Assembly (NCBI GenBank): GCA_026706025.1
Contig: JAPOZO010000064.1
Span: 1-64,000, forward strand
Length of the DNA stretch: 64,000 nt
Source: Candidatus Poribacteria bacterium
GTDB lineage: Bacteria > Poribacteria > WGA-4E > WGA-3G
Direction of reading: 5' to 3'
A model generated the notes under the pieces. The model was given only the letters and a program-made list of their open reading frames with translations, had not been told where the DNA came from and did no database searches. This document shows positions 44,000 through 52,845 of this stretch, piece after piece. Each line of letters begins with the position of its first letter. The stretch's first letter is position 1. Made by a program: the position numbers and the translations under genes.

Positions 44000-46243
44000 C
44001 TATTTTACGATCAGCATTTTGCGAGTGGCGGAAAAATCTTTTGCGGTAAGCGTATAAAAGTAAATTCCGCTACTGACTTGTTCGCCAATTTCATTTTTAC
44101 CATCCCAATAGGCAGCACGCGTTCTGTTCTGATAGATACCCATAGGCTTGTGTCCTAACGCTAACGTCCGAACACGCGTGCCATCGACAGCAGAGATTGT
44201 TATGGTGACATCTGCGGGGGCTGATAGCTGATACGGTATCCACGTCTCCGGATTGAACGGGTTCGGGTAGTTTGGGAGCAACATTGTCTGTCTGTAGGAA
44301 GTCGATAGCACGCGAACCGCAGGTGCAGCAGCAGCCTTGGGGATTTCCCAGAGAAGCACTTTGCCGGTGTTATCGCCACTTGCCAGTAGAGCCCCGTCGG
44401 GTGAAAAAGCCAAGCTCTGGACTTGGACAGAATTTCTATGCCCTCTGAGGGTTCGTAGGTGTCTACCTGTGTTCGTATGCCACAAACGAATTGTTCCATT
44501 ATTGTCTCCCGTAGCGATGCGTTTTCCATCTGGGCTGAATGAGACACTCCAGATTGCAACAGGGTGCGATAAGGTCTGTAGGTGCTTGCCTGTATTGACA
44601 TTCCACAAACGAACAGTGGGCACCGCAAATACATTTACCGTGGCGATTTTCTGACCATTTGGACTGAATGCTATGTCATTGACCCTATCCTGATCCTCTA
44701 CTGTTCGTATGCGAAGATTCATATTCCATATACTAACAGATGAAGAAAGACCTTCTCCTAATGCTGCGATTCGCTCGCCATTTGGACTAAACGATACGTA
44801 AGTTCCGGTTCGTACACCTGTGTGCAGTGTTTGCATCAGTCTGCCAGTGGATGTGTCCCACAGATGGGCGTTTCCGAGGCCGCCTGCCAGGATGCGCTTT
44901 CCATCTGGAGAGAATGCGATGCTGGTGCACCAAGTCTCAAGTGATAATGCCTGTAGATGCTTGCCTTTAACATTCCACAGATGAACTTTACCTTCCCCGA
45001 TTCCACCAGCGATGCGCTTTCCATCTGGAGAGAATGCGATGCACTCCACGGCTTCTCCATAGGGTGCTGAAGGTGCTAATGTCTGAAGGTGCCGACCCGT
45101 ATCCGTCTGATAGAGACGCAACATGCCGTTTTCTTGACCGGGTGTACTTGTTGCTGTAGCAATTTTTTTCCCATCTGGACTGAATGCTATGCTTTTGACC
45201 CACCCCTCATGATCTGCTAAGGCGCGTAGGTAAGTCTCACGTAAAATTGTCTCGTCCAGTGTAAAATAAGCAGAACACTCAACGAAATTCCCGAATACAT
45301 CAATAGTCGCGACAGAAATATCAATATCCGCATCGGATCGGATCAAATCGGAGGTCACAAATTCAACGGTGGCGTTTTTACTTCCATCGATCGATTTATG
45401 ACTCACCAATACATATTCAATCCCATCGTGTACCATGAGTTGTGCCTGATGGAGTCCCTCCGGATCGTTTATCTGAAAACGCAAGGACAGCGTATTTGGC
45501 GGGGAAATTAAACGTTGGGAGACCAAACTAATTTGTGAAGGCGTGTCGATTTCATTTCGGGGACGACGGTTGAACGCATTATGGACATCCAACCATTTTG
45601 CAGCAGAATCTGACAATCTATGCGGTTCTACACGCGCGGTTTCTCTACTCCCATGGGGATCGATAAAAACGCCATAAGACATTACATAGGCATCTGCGCG
45701 AAAATCATGACCTAACCCAAAAACATGCCCCAACTCATGGGCAATAACTCGACTGTTATTACATTGACCACCTTCGGCAGAGAAAACCGCTATACCCGCA
45801 CGATTCCCTCGGGAGCGAGCCCGGGCGCAAAAGCCTATTTCTTCTACCGATGCATCTGCAAAGACGAGATAGAAGCCCTTAGATACGTCAAAATATTTGC
45901 TTATTTCTTCGGCCACTTTATCAGCAGAATATCCATCGGTGTGTTTTCCAAGAATATGATGCACAATGGATTTACCGGTCGGATCTGTCTCAAGTTTGAA
46001 AGTTTTTCTGCCAAATCCATGCCGATCCATCTCATCGGCGAAAAATTGCTGCACTTCTGTGATTAACGTAACCAGTCGTGTCTGAATATCTGCGCTGGGT
46101 TGTTTATCATTGGGTAGAAAATAGATCATGTGCACGATATTTTCATTTGATGCGTTTTGTGCAAAACTGTTGGGTACAAACACAAGCATCGCAGAAATGA
46201 GTAATGTGAATATAAGAGCGTGTTTGGGTTTCATTTGACGCAT
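44000..46243 (-). CDS. Secreted zinc metalloprotease with WD40 propeller and sorting module
   Basis: This 747-residue protein has a signal peptide (1-28, ending NSFAQ). The zincin domain carries HELGHVFGLGHD at ~169-180, with the extended HExxHxxGxxH motif of metzincins. A linker domain comes next, followed by at least seven WD40 repeats (xxIAFSPDGKxIA ... xLWNxxTG, ~345-640), forming a propeller. The C-terminal sorting module (LPNYPNPFNPETWIPYQLSA ... MLIVK) ends it. AGGAG fits the ATG. It is probably a surface-anchored or released protease. The protease-propeller combination is unusual. Confidence 0.88.
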   Translation of the reverse strand: MRQMKPKHALIFTLLISAMLVFVPNSFAQNASNENIVHMIYFLPNDKQPSADIQTRLVTLITEVQQFFADEMDRHGFGRKTFKLETDPTGKSIVHHILGKHTDGYSADKVAEEISKYFDVSKGFYLVFADASVEEIGFCARARSRGNRAGIAVFSAEGGQCNNSRVIAHELGHVFGLGHDFRADAYVMSYGVFIDPHGSRETARVEPHRLSDSAAKWLDVHNAFNRRPRNEIDTPSQISLVSQRLISPPNTLSLRFQINDPEGLHQAQLMVHDGIEYVLVSHKSIDGSKNATVEFVTSDLIRSDADIDISVATIDVFGNFVECSAYFTLDETILRETYLRALADHEGWVKSIAFSPDGKKIATATSTPGQENGMLRLYQTDTGRHLQTLAPSAPYGEAVECIAFSPDGKRIAGGIGEGKVHLWNVKGKHLQALSLETWCTSIAFSPDGKRILAGGLGNAHLWDTSTGRLMQTLHTGVRTGTYVSFSPNGERIAALGEGLSSSVSIWNMNLRIRTVEDQDRVNDIAFSPNGQKIATVNVFAVPTVRLWNVNTGKHLQTLSHPVAIWSVSFSPDGKRIATGDNNGTIRLWHTNTGRHLRTLRGHRNSVQVQSLAFSPDGALLASGDNTGKVLLWEIPKAAAAPAVRVLSTSYRQTMLLPNYPNPFNPETWIPYQLSAPADVTITISAVDGTRVRTLALGHKPMGIYQNRTRAAYWDGKNEIGEQVSSGIYFYTLTAKDFSATRKMLIVK

Positions 46244-46255
46244 AGGTTTCTCCTA

Positions 46256-46891
46256 TTATTTCAATATCAGCATTTTGCGGGTCGCAGAAAAGCCTTTGAC
46301 ACTCAGCGTATAAAAATAGACACCGCTGACGACAGCTTCTCCGATGTCGTTTTTACCGTCGTAATAAGCCGCACTGCCACGCGCGTGATAAACACCCGCC
46401 TGTTGATACCCTAAGTTGAGCCGTCGGACCAATTGGCCATCGATCGCATAGATGGATATGCTCACCTCGGATGCGTTTGCCAACTGATACGGTATCCACG
46501 TCTCTGGATTGAATGGGTTTGGGAAATTAGGCAGCAATGCATTTCTGGCAATTGTTGGTGCTGCTGCGATATTCTCATCAACTTCAAATCTGACATTTTC
46601 TGTGAAGTCGTATGTATTCAAATTTCCTGCTCTGTCTCTTATGCCTATCTCAGCTATTCCCCAGATACCTGGGGGACTACCAACTGGCAGTATGATTTGG
46701 TTATCGGCAATAAAAGTCGTATTGACGCGGCGGACCCTGCGAAAATCGAGAGACCCGACGAGGTCGTTCCCGATGATTTCAAGCAATCCGTGGAGGTTAT
46801 CGGGGTTCGATAACAGCCATCTCGCACTCCGGTCTGGAAAGGTACCGAGGGGTTCTTGTAGGAAAGAGAGTACCTCATCAAAACTGTTCAT
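46256..46891 (-). CDS. Chimeric secreted-protein fragment with sorting module
   Basis: This 211-residue frame has no signal peptide. Residues 1-55 (LGTFPDRSARWLLSNPDNLH, GLLEIIGNDLVGSLDFRR) resemble the middle of Rpn/YhgA-type nucleases as I recall them. From about residue 60 (GIWGIAEIGIRDRAGN) it is a typical secreted beta domain followed by the sorting module. The parts do not belong together functionally, so it is probably a fusion produced by recombination. It lies 12 bp before the metalloprotease gene on the same strand. Confidence 0.55.
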   Translation of the reverse strand: MNSFDEVLSFLQEPLGTFPDRSARWLLSNPDNLHGLLEIIGNDLVGSLDFRRVRRVNTTFIADNQIILPVGSPPGIWGIAEIGIRDRAGNLNTYDFTENVRFEVDENIAAAPTIARNALLPNFPNPFNPETWIPYQLANASEVSISIYAIDGQLVRRLNLGYQQAGVYHARGSAAYYDGKNDIGEAVVSGVYFYTLSVKGFSATRKMLILK

Positions 46892-46990
46892 CAGTTTTTA
46901 CCCACTACATATCACGCCAGAAAAAGTGTTGCGTTTCAGATACCTTTTATTCTACCGGATTTCTCCGAGGATGTCAATGCTATTTTCAAC

Positions 46991-47773
46991 TCATAACCAA
47001 TCGTCAGCATAGGGTGATATGATGACTTCACCAATTAACGTTTCAATATCAACCTTAAGCGACTCACCTATTTTCCATATCTCTGGAAATCCGGTATTTA
47101 TCAAAGTGTTCAAATCATCCGGGGTAGCGGGTTCAGGATAATTGCTATGAAAGTGATCGAATACTAATGGCACAGAGTCGATGATGAGACGTATCTCTTT
47201 TTCGTCTATGTACGCTTTTCTCTTATGGAAATAAGGAAAATATAGAATTTTCTTAAGTTGTTCGGGTACCGACGCTGATCGGGGACTAAATGCTAGGTCC
47301 TTCAAGTAGTGAAGTTCATAAGCTTCATCGGTACTATAGTTCATTTTCCCAATAAATACATCAGATTTGTTGGACAAACTTTTTTTCAAATTTCCCACGG
47401 TTGTTTTGATGGCGATGCCACTCTTCCGCGCAGCATATATTTTCCACATAGCTATTGATTGTTCTTCGCCATTATACCAGCAGTTACACATGACATATCT
47501 ACGCCAATTTTCCAAGAACTTCTCTTGTGAATCTCCATCGAAAATTTCACTAACTTCACTTGTGTTACTGTTTTTGACCTGATGAGCTGCCTCTTTTTGA
47601 ATCAATTTTATTGCTTCCGGCTTATATCCCTCATACGGATCCTCAAACTTATCAGCTCTTGTGAAAAACAGGGAATCTGATGTCAAAATATTGACAAATT
47701 TTTCAAAGTCCATGAACCGCCACAGAATATCATCGTTTTCGGGAGGAGTGATACCTTCTAATTCTTTGACCAT
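46991..47773 (-). CDS. DUF2971 protein
   Basis: This 260-residue protein has the DUF2971 hallmarks: LWRFMDFEKFVNILTSDSLF followed by FTRADKFEDPYEG. A central CWYNGEEQSIAMWKIYA and a late IDEKEIRLII complete the pattern. AAGGAG precedes the ATG. The biochemical role is unknown. Such genes are often in accessory regions. Confidence 0.8.
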   Translation of the reverse strand: MVKELEGITPPENDDILWRFMDFEKFVNILTSDSLFFTRADKFEDPYEGYKPEAIKLIQKEAAHQVKNSNTSEVSEIFDGDSQEKFLENWRRYVMCNCWYNGEEQSIAMWKIYAARKSGIAIKTTVGNLKKSLSNKSDVFIGKMNYSTDEAYELHYLKDLAFSPRSASVPEQLKKILYFPYFHKRKAYIDEKEIRLIIDSVPLVFDHFHSNYPEPATPDDLNTLINTGFPEIWKIGESLKVDIETLIGEVIISPYADDWL

Positions 47774-47894
47774 AAGAGACTCCTTTTAACATTTTAGATA
47801 TTTCGCTATATTCATCACTCAGCCAGGGACCGCATCCACAACAAGCAGACATGTCTTCCTGTTTGTATTTTTCGGATTTGGTTTCGGTGGTTCA

Positions 47895-47956
47895 TAGATT
47901 ATCATTGTAGCACAATCTTATATGAGAGAGGGGTCTAAATTTCCGGTGGCAGTACA
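47895..47956. repeat. Solo IS3 left-end remnant
   Basis: 62 bp match the left-end region of the IS3 element (9340-9401) with few changes, including the TAGATT(G/A)TCATTGTAGCAC segment and the GGCAGTACA tip. There is no transposase. It has replaced the natural 3' end of the DUF4268 gene copy beside it. Confidence 0.75.
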
Positions 47957-48391
47957 TTGTTTCTCAATGCGTGGTCGGAAAACTTCAACTAATTTTTCAA
48001 ACTTTCTAACGAACCATTGATGTTGATCCGACCAGTCTGTTTCATCGGTAACATCGCAGTATTTTAATTTTATCTGTCCTTGCGTTTCACCCTTTATCCC
48101 CTCATACCAATAAAGTCTTTCACCCAGCTCCTTTTCAATCGCTACCTGTTGTTCTTTCAGTGAATGAAGGGACTCTTGTGCAGATCCTTTCATGACAAAG
48201 GCAGCATAGATGCCTTGAGGATTGACGCGTTGAATTGCTCTGATCTAGCATCCTTTTATTCCCATGTGAAAATCTCTATAGTGAGAATTATAGACGCTTG
48301 GTGTTTTCAGACCTAATTTATCAGAGGGTAATTTTTCAAAAAATGCAGCCCAATACCTTTGATTCTGTTTTTGACCGGAAGGTAAATTCAT
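47918..48391 (-). pseudogene. DUF4268 gene with in-frame amber stop and IS-truncated end
   Basis: The ATG at 48391 has a good AAGGAG. The frame encodes QNQRYWAAFFEKLPSDKLGL, reaches a TAG after MGIKGC, and continues in the same frame with IRAIQRVNPQGIYAAFVMKG and the rest of DUF4268 to FRPRIEK. It then runs into the IS3 end. Only one codon is abnormal until the truncation. It is a decaying paralogue of 43037-43495. Confidence 0.75.
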
Positions 48392-48515
48392 TTTTTTCTC
48401 CTTATGAAGCGGGGTCCTCTACGCGCTTTTTCTATTTTTTCTTCGGCTGGATGTGTGTACATATTTTCCTGCCCTTGAAGATAACAGTTCAGGTGTTCAA
48501 TCCATCTGTTCCAGT

Positions 48516-49789
48516 TCACCGAGGTGGAGTGCGGTTGAGCAGATGTTCGGGCGGTAACTCACCCGTCAATGTTTCAAGGAACGCAATCAGTTCCGTTATT
48601 TCCGCTTCGGTGAGACCCAAGGGTTCGATCCGCACCGCTGGCATATCCGGGAATGCGTTCGTGTAACCGCCAGCGTTCTTAAAGGCAATCACCGAGCGGA
48701 GCGTCGGAAATTCACCGGTGTGCAAGTAAGGTGCCGTTATCGCGACGTTTCGGAGTGGGGAAGTTCGGAATGCGCCTTGGTCTTTCGGTGTCGCTTTCAG
48801 AACACTCAGCATCTGCTCGGCGTTCTCTGTTGAATCTGAATAGGTACCGGCGGAGTTAAACATATTGTTTAAGAGTTTCGGTATCCCTTGAAACCGCCCC
48901 TTATCTTCAGCGATGCCTTCTGGAACCCCAATATTATGGAACTTGTTGTCCGAAAATAGCGGTGTATTGTGGCACTCGGCGCACCCGGCTTTTCCGACAA
49001 ATATTTTCAACCCTCGCTTGGCTTCCGGGGAGATCGCGTCTGCATCACCGGCGACATACCGATCAAACGGTGCGTCCGGTGTGATGAGGAGACGTTGATA
49101 TGCCTCAACCGCCTTACCGATGTTGGAGAAGATGGCGTTCACAGCGATCTTGTCTGCTGCCGCCATATTTTCATACGCAGGGTCCCCCGGTTTCCCTTCC
49201 GGTGGAAAGCGGTTGGCATCATCGAGGTCAGGAAGCTGACCGAACACCGCCTGATATGCCTCTTGATAGTGTTCGTTTATGACATGGGCATACTGCGTCC
49301 GTGTGCCAGCCATTTCGCTTTCACCTTCAAGTGCGAACAACGCTTGCGCCCACATCGTCTCCGCCCTGCCATCCCACAGCTGCCATGTGTTGTAAGCCGC
49401 GTTAAGCACTGTCGGTGTATTCCTTGTGCCGCGTCCGGTCGCGAATGACGTTGATTCGATGTCGGCAAACGCGTAGAACGGGGAGTGGCAGGTCGAACAC
49501 GCAATCGTGCCGTGCTTTGAAAATCGGAAATCGAAAAAAAACTGCTGTCCCAACACAGCTGCAGCGGGATCATCCGCAAAACGGTTCGTTGGGTTGGGGG
49601 GTGGCATCAGTGGCAACGGCGATAAACCGAGTATGATTTCCCACGCCTCCGGACTGAGGGTATCGGTTGTATCTCTTAACGGGACGATTTCGGTGAGTAT
49701 CTCCCCAGTGTTTCATCACATCCTACGAAGAATAGGGTAACATTTAGTAGAAAAAGAGCCGAAACTGTGAATGTGTAAAAGCGATTCAT
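48516..49789 (-). pseudogene. MauG/cytochrome c peroxidase family gene with a one-base frameshift
   Basis: The main frame (from 49616) encodes a di-haem peroxidase with two CxxCH sites (CSTCH and CAECH), the LWDGRAETMWAQA segment and a C-terminal helix (EAEITELIAFLETLTGELP). The upstream frame from ATG 49789 encodes a lipoprotein signal (NVTLFFVGC) and stops early. Adding one base to the C-run at 49703-49706 fuses signal and enzyme via EILTEIVPLRDTTDTLSPEA. The natural product is a periplasmic or lipid-anchored di-haem protein. The break may be real or a sequencing error. Confidence 0.85.
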
Positions 49790-49814
49790 AATTCCCCTTG
49801 ATAGATGAGTTAGG

Positions 49815-50147
49815 TTATGAAACTCTGGCTTTGACGCAGATGACTTGTCCGGGATGCACGTCTCTGATCCCTTGATTCACTTTGGGCATAACAGGTTCAA
49901 TGTCTTGTAGTTTATTACTTCTGGCGGAGATGATAATGACACTGATAGCATAGTTGCTAATGTTCTGTTGATGTTTAAATCCCTTGTCCATTGTCACCAA
50001 CACATCAAACGTTGCGGCGGCTTGCTCAAGAAGTTCACTATTTTGCTTTCCGGCCCACCCTTGTCGAGAAACAGTTGTCACTTGGAAATCGTCATCAAAA
50101 TATCGGACCAATCGCCAGTCTAAGTTTTCATCAAGTAGAACACGCAT
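49815..50147 (-). CDS. DUF5615 PIN-like toxin
   Basis: This 110-residue protein starts MRVLLDENLDWRLVRYF. It has a second acidic cluster, VLVTMDKGFKHQQ, typical of DUF5615/Mut7-C-like PIN proteins, which are presumed ribonuclease toxins. The start is one base after the stop of the DUF433 gene, indicating a coupled toxin-antitoxin operon. Confidence 0.8.
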   Translation of the reverse strand: MRVLLDENLDWRLVRYFDDDFQVTTVSRQGWAGKQNSELLEQAAATFDVLVTMDKGFKHQQNISNYAISVIIISARSNKLQDIEPVMPKVNQGIRDVHPGQVICVKARVS

Positions 50148-50148
50148 A

Positions 50149-50712
50149 TTACTTTGATTTCCTTTGTGCAGCGTATGCCTCAATTGCGGTTGTCAATGCG
50201 AATTCTAAAAATTCAATAGCCTGCTTTCGCGACACAGAAGGAAACCCTTCAAGAAACTCATCAAGGCTTGCTCCTGACTTTAGGTGATGAATGAGCGTGT
50301 GTATCGGCACCCGCGTGCCGTCAAACACTGTCGCACCGTGGTGAATGTTAGGGTCTTGGTATATCATTGCTTTGTATAAACGAAACGCTGTCCACTCGGT
50401 ATCTAAATTTTGCCGAGATGTTTCCAAACCGCTTTTGTAAAACCGTGCCGATGGACACACTTCTGACATAAGTCGGATATTTATGGCTTTAGATAACTTC
50501 TCACATATATCGTCAACAACACTACGGCTACGCTTCGTATTTTCTTCTCTCGGTTTTATCCTTACATAGAGCGCATCATTCCTGACTTGCTCCAAAAAAT
50601 CTTCCGACAATCGTTTAGACATGGACTCACTATATTCCAAATACGGATAATCTTCTTTGAGAATAAGTTTCAGTTCATCTACAACGAATGGCGTTTCATG
50701 TAACTTTTGCAT
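50149..50712 (-). CDS. DUF433-type antitoxin with long N-terminal extension
   Basis: This 187-residue protein has a C-terminal ~75 residues that match DUF433 (DPNIHHGATVFDGTRVPI followed by SLDEFLEGFPSVSRKQAIEF), the usual antitoxin partner of DUF5615. The N-terminal ~110 residues are extra compared with the common ~80-residue form and contain a helical, charged domain of unknown role. The good CDS spacing to the toxin supports joint expression. Confidence 0.8.
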   Translation of the reverse strand: MQKLHETPFVVDELKLILKEDYPYLEYSESMSKRLSEDFLEQVRNDALYVRIKPREENTKRSRSVVDDICEKLSKAINIRLMSEVCPSARFYKSGLETSRQNLDTEWTAFRLYKAMIYQDPNIHHGATVFDGTRVPIHTLIHHLKSGASLDEFLEGFPSVSRKQAIEFLEFALTTAIEAYAAQRKSK

Positions 50713-50741
50713 GATGACTCCTTCTTTTATGGGTTGGTCCC

Positions 50742-50882
50742 TTAATCGTTTTTCCGTTTTCTGTGATCCATCTGAATCCCAATAAGTGTCGTGAGTTCGG
50801 TGATTACAGTCTGCATCGCGGCTTCGAGCGTTTCGAGACGACCCGCTAACGCCTCAAGCGTTATCGGTTCATTTTTGGACAT
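50742..50882 (-). CDS. Small coiled-coil peptide (46 aa)
   Basis: This short frame encodes SKNEPITLEALAGRLETLEA with a heptad pattern continuing to IGIQM, then a basic tail DHRKRKND. The composition is that of a real small coiled-coil protein, often found next to plasmid and toxin-antitoxin genes. There is no strong ribosome binding site. Confidence 0.45.
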   Translation of the reverse strand: MSKNEPITLEALAGRLETLEAAMQTVITELTTLIGIQMDHRKRKND

Positions 50883-50947
50883 TCACGGCGCACTGCCCAT
50901 CATATCTCCGAGCGTACCGAGACTTCGTGTCATTTTTTTCTATCTAC

Positions 50948-50976
50948 TTGTAGAATTATTGCTCTTTGTCTATAAT
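50948..50976 (+). promoter_or_regulatory. Promoter of the 50997 lipoprotein
   Basis: TTGTAG (50948-50953) and TATAAT (50971-50976) are 17 bp apart. The leader would be ~14 bases, with AAAGGAGGG just before the start codon. Confidence 0.75.
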
Positions 50977-50996
50977 ACCCAAAGGAGGGTATTCCA

Positions 50997-51575
50997 ATGT
51001 TTAAAACTTTGTGCCTTTTACTCGTTGTGATTCTCTGTGGCTGCACAATTCACCAACAGAGCCACACGTTCAAAGAGACATCCGAGATAAAAACTTACAC
51101 CTACGCCGAAGCTCGCGTTCTCTCTGAGGATTCCAATGGGTTTTACAACTTCTTTTTATTGCCAGACATCTCCCCTGACCAAGCACTTGCCTTCGAGCAA
51201 AAGTTCGCCATCGAACAAGGAACAAGATATAATATTTTTGCCGGTGCGCCCCGAGAAACTGTTTTGCGAATCTACCACGCCGATGTACCTGTAAAAACAC
51301 TTGAAGCTTACGGTGAAGTCATCGTGGGGCATCTACAAGCGGAAACAAGATCTACACAGCTTTCAACCTTCTGGAATGCCGTAGCACTCTGTGTGGAGCT
51401 CTGTGCCTCCATTCCTTCAACATACCCGCGCAAAAAAGAGGCTGAAGATGCTTTGATCGGGCTTCTCCTCGCATTAGAAGATGATTTCATCGACGATGTA
51501 GACACCGAGATACACTCCGTACGCCGGATTGTGGATCGCGTTAAATGCCAGCATGTTTCACAGGCGCGACCGTGA
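50997..51575 (+). CDS. Lipoprotein of unknown function
   Basis: This 192-residue protein has a lipoprotein signal (LCLLLVVILCGC) and a mixed domain rich in Glu and aromatic residues. There are helices towards the C-terminus (KKEAEDALIGLLLALEDDF). An excellent ribosome binding site and promoter precede it, so it is probably expressed strongly. No family is recognised. Confidence 0.7.
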   Translation: MFKTLCLLLVVILCGCTIHQQSHTFKETSEIKTYTYAEARVLSEDSNGFYNFFLLPDISPDQALAFEQKFAIEQGTRYNIFAGAPRETVLRIYHADVPVKTLEAYGEVIVGHLQAETRSTQLSTFWNAVALCVELCASIPSTYPRKKEAEDALIGLLLALEDDFIDDVDTEIHSVRRIVDRVKCQHVSQARP

Positions 51576-51615
51576 ATTTAAACAGTCGCAGTGCCGCGCC
51601 GTTCCCGCTTGAGAA

Positions 51616-51876
51616 TCACCCGTGATGCCTACGGTTTTTCCGCCACATATAGTAGAAACCGCCGTATTTGCCCCAGATCTTTTTCTTTTCAAAGATGTCT
51701 GTCTCAGCAATGACCTGCAAACGCTTTTCGATCAATTCTAAAGAAGGCATCGAGACACCTCTTTCGTGGATAGAGTGAATTTTATCAAGGACCCGCTGAT
51801 GGACCGTCGCGACCGTCATCCAGTCATCACTCACTTCTATAACGTAAGCATCTATCGTTGAAATACGCATGGACAT
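51616..51876 (-). CDS. Small winged-helix-like protein
   Basis: This 86-residue protein has a pattern like a winged helix: DDWMTVATVHQRVLDKI, then PSLELIEKRLQVIAETDIFE and a short beta wing (KYGGFYYMWRKN). A regulator of the PadR or replication-accessory type is possible. There is no clear ribosome binding site. It is convergent with the 50997 lipoprotein. Confidence 0.5.
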   Translation of the reverse strand: MSMRISTIDAYVIEVSDDWMTVATVHQRVLDKIHSIHERGVSMPSLELIEKRLQVIAETDIFEKKKIWGKYGGFYYMWRKNRRHHG

Positions 51877-52178
51877 AGAAACGTAAAAACACGCCCCTCA
51901 ATGGGTTTTGAAAAGAATATTTCGGGTAACTACCACTGCCGTCAAACTGCTTGAAGAGGTGGATGAGGCTTTGGACAGGAACGCCCAAAGTTCAAATTAA
52001 CAATAGGATACGACACTTACACCGAAAAGTCAAATCTATTTTTTGTAACACGCCCCGAAAATCCATCGTATATTTTCTGTAATGTATATGTATCCATAAA
52101 TACAATACTATGTGTATATAATCGGACAATAATACCTGTAGCCTTGTATATTTGAATACACACAAAGGGAGGTATCCG
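51877..52178 (+). promoter_or_regulatory. Intergenic region upstream of the ParA remnant
   Basis: No gene was seen. From 52080 it is AT-rich with short repeats such as TGTATATG, GTGTATATAA and TTGTATATTTG. It shares TAATACCTGTA with the region upstream of parA at 1691-1702, consistent with a homologous promoter. Confidence 0.4.
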
Positions 52179-52666
52179 ATGAAAGATCAAATGTCCACAG
52201 TCGCAATTGTCGGACAGAAAGGGGCATCGGCAAAACAACGCTCTCGATCCATCTCGCTGTCGCCGCGACGCTCGCTGGACATACCACCGCCCTGATTGAC
52301 CTCGATCTACAGGGGTATGCCGCTGGCTGGGGCGATATTCTCAAGAACGCCAACACCCCGAACAGTGAATACCCCATCGTCATCTCCGCACACGCTTCAC
52401 GGCTGCCACAAGTCGTCGAGAAAGCCGCTGAACACGACATTACATTCGCCATCATTGACACGCCCGCGCAGCCGCAGAAACGCACCTCTACACGCCAAGG
52501 GAAAAAACTCATCTCCGGGCACTTTGACAAAGAGGTGCATTACCGCCTCAAACGCATCGCACTTGAAACCGACACCACCATTCAAGACCTCTTAGGTGAG
52601 GCACTCGAGATGCTCTTTGAGCAGTATCATAGCCACGGTTCTTTTAAAGGTCTTTTAGAAAAATAG
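52179..52666 (+). pseudogene. ParA::RHH fusion remnant, frameshifted
   Basis: GGGAGG precedes the ATG. The first 16 codons (STVAIVGQKG) match a ParA start, then the frame is lost in the GGGG at 52221-52224. One extra G restores GQKGGIGKTTLSIHLAVAA, ALIDLDLQGYAAGWGD and FAIIDTPAQP. It then runs straight into TRQGKKLISGHFD and EALEMLFEQY, homologous to the C-terminal RHH domain of 2458-2733. So the second half of ParA and the start of the partner are deleted and the two are fused. Confidence 0.8.
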
Positions 52667-52681
52667 GGCATGTGAGAATTC

Positions 52682-52710
52682 TTGACCCTTTCCGTCAGAA
52701 CGTGTATAAT
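52682..52710 (+). promoter_or_regulatory. Promoter of leader RNA copy 4
   Basis: TTGACC (52682-52687) and TATAAT (52705-52710) are 17 bp apart. The expected start (~52717) coincides with the first base pair of the structured RNA. Confidence 0.8.
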
Positions 52711-52715
52711 GTGAG

Positions 52716-52797
52716 AAGCATTGTTTAGTAGGGAATTCCATCTGCCTCGCTTGAGACTGTCCCTACCACTACCGAATGGAATCGGGAAACAATGCTT
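52716..52797 (+). ncRNA. Structured pseudoknot leader RNA, copy 4
   Basis: The outer helix is AAGCATTGTTT (52716-52726) with AAACAATGCTT (52787-52797), 11 bp perfect. The inner helix is GTAGGGA (52728-52734) with TCCCTAC (52760-52766). The pseudoknot is ATTCCAT (52735-52741) with ATGGAAT (52776-52782). The middle contains CTCGCTTGAG, as CTCACTTGAG in copy 2. The linker ends ACCGA, and CGGG joins pseudoknot and outer helix, as in copy 2. All helix sequences differ from those in copies 1-3. A winged-helix gene follows 49 bp later. Confidence 0.8.
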
Positions 52798-52845
52798 AAG
52801 TAAACAATGCAACCTCTAACTAAAAACACAAACAGAAACTCTGCT

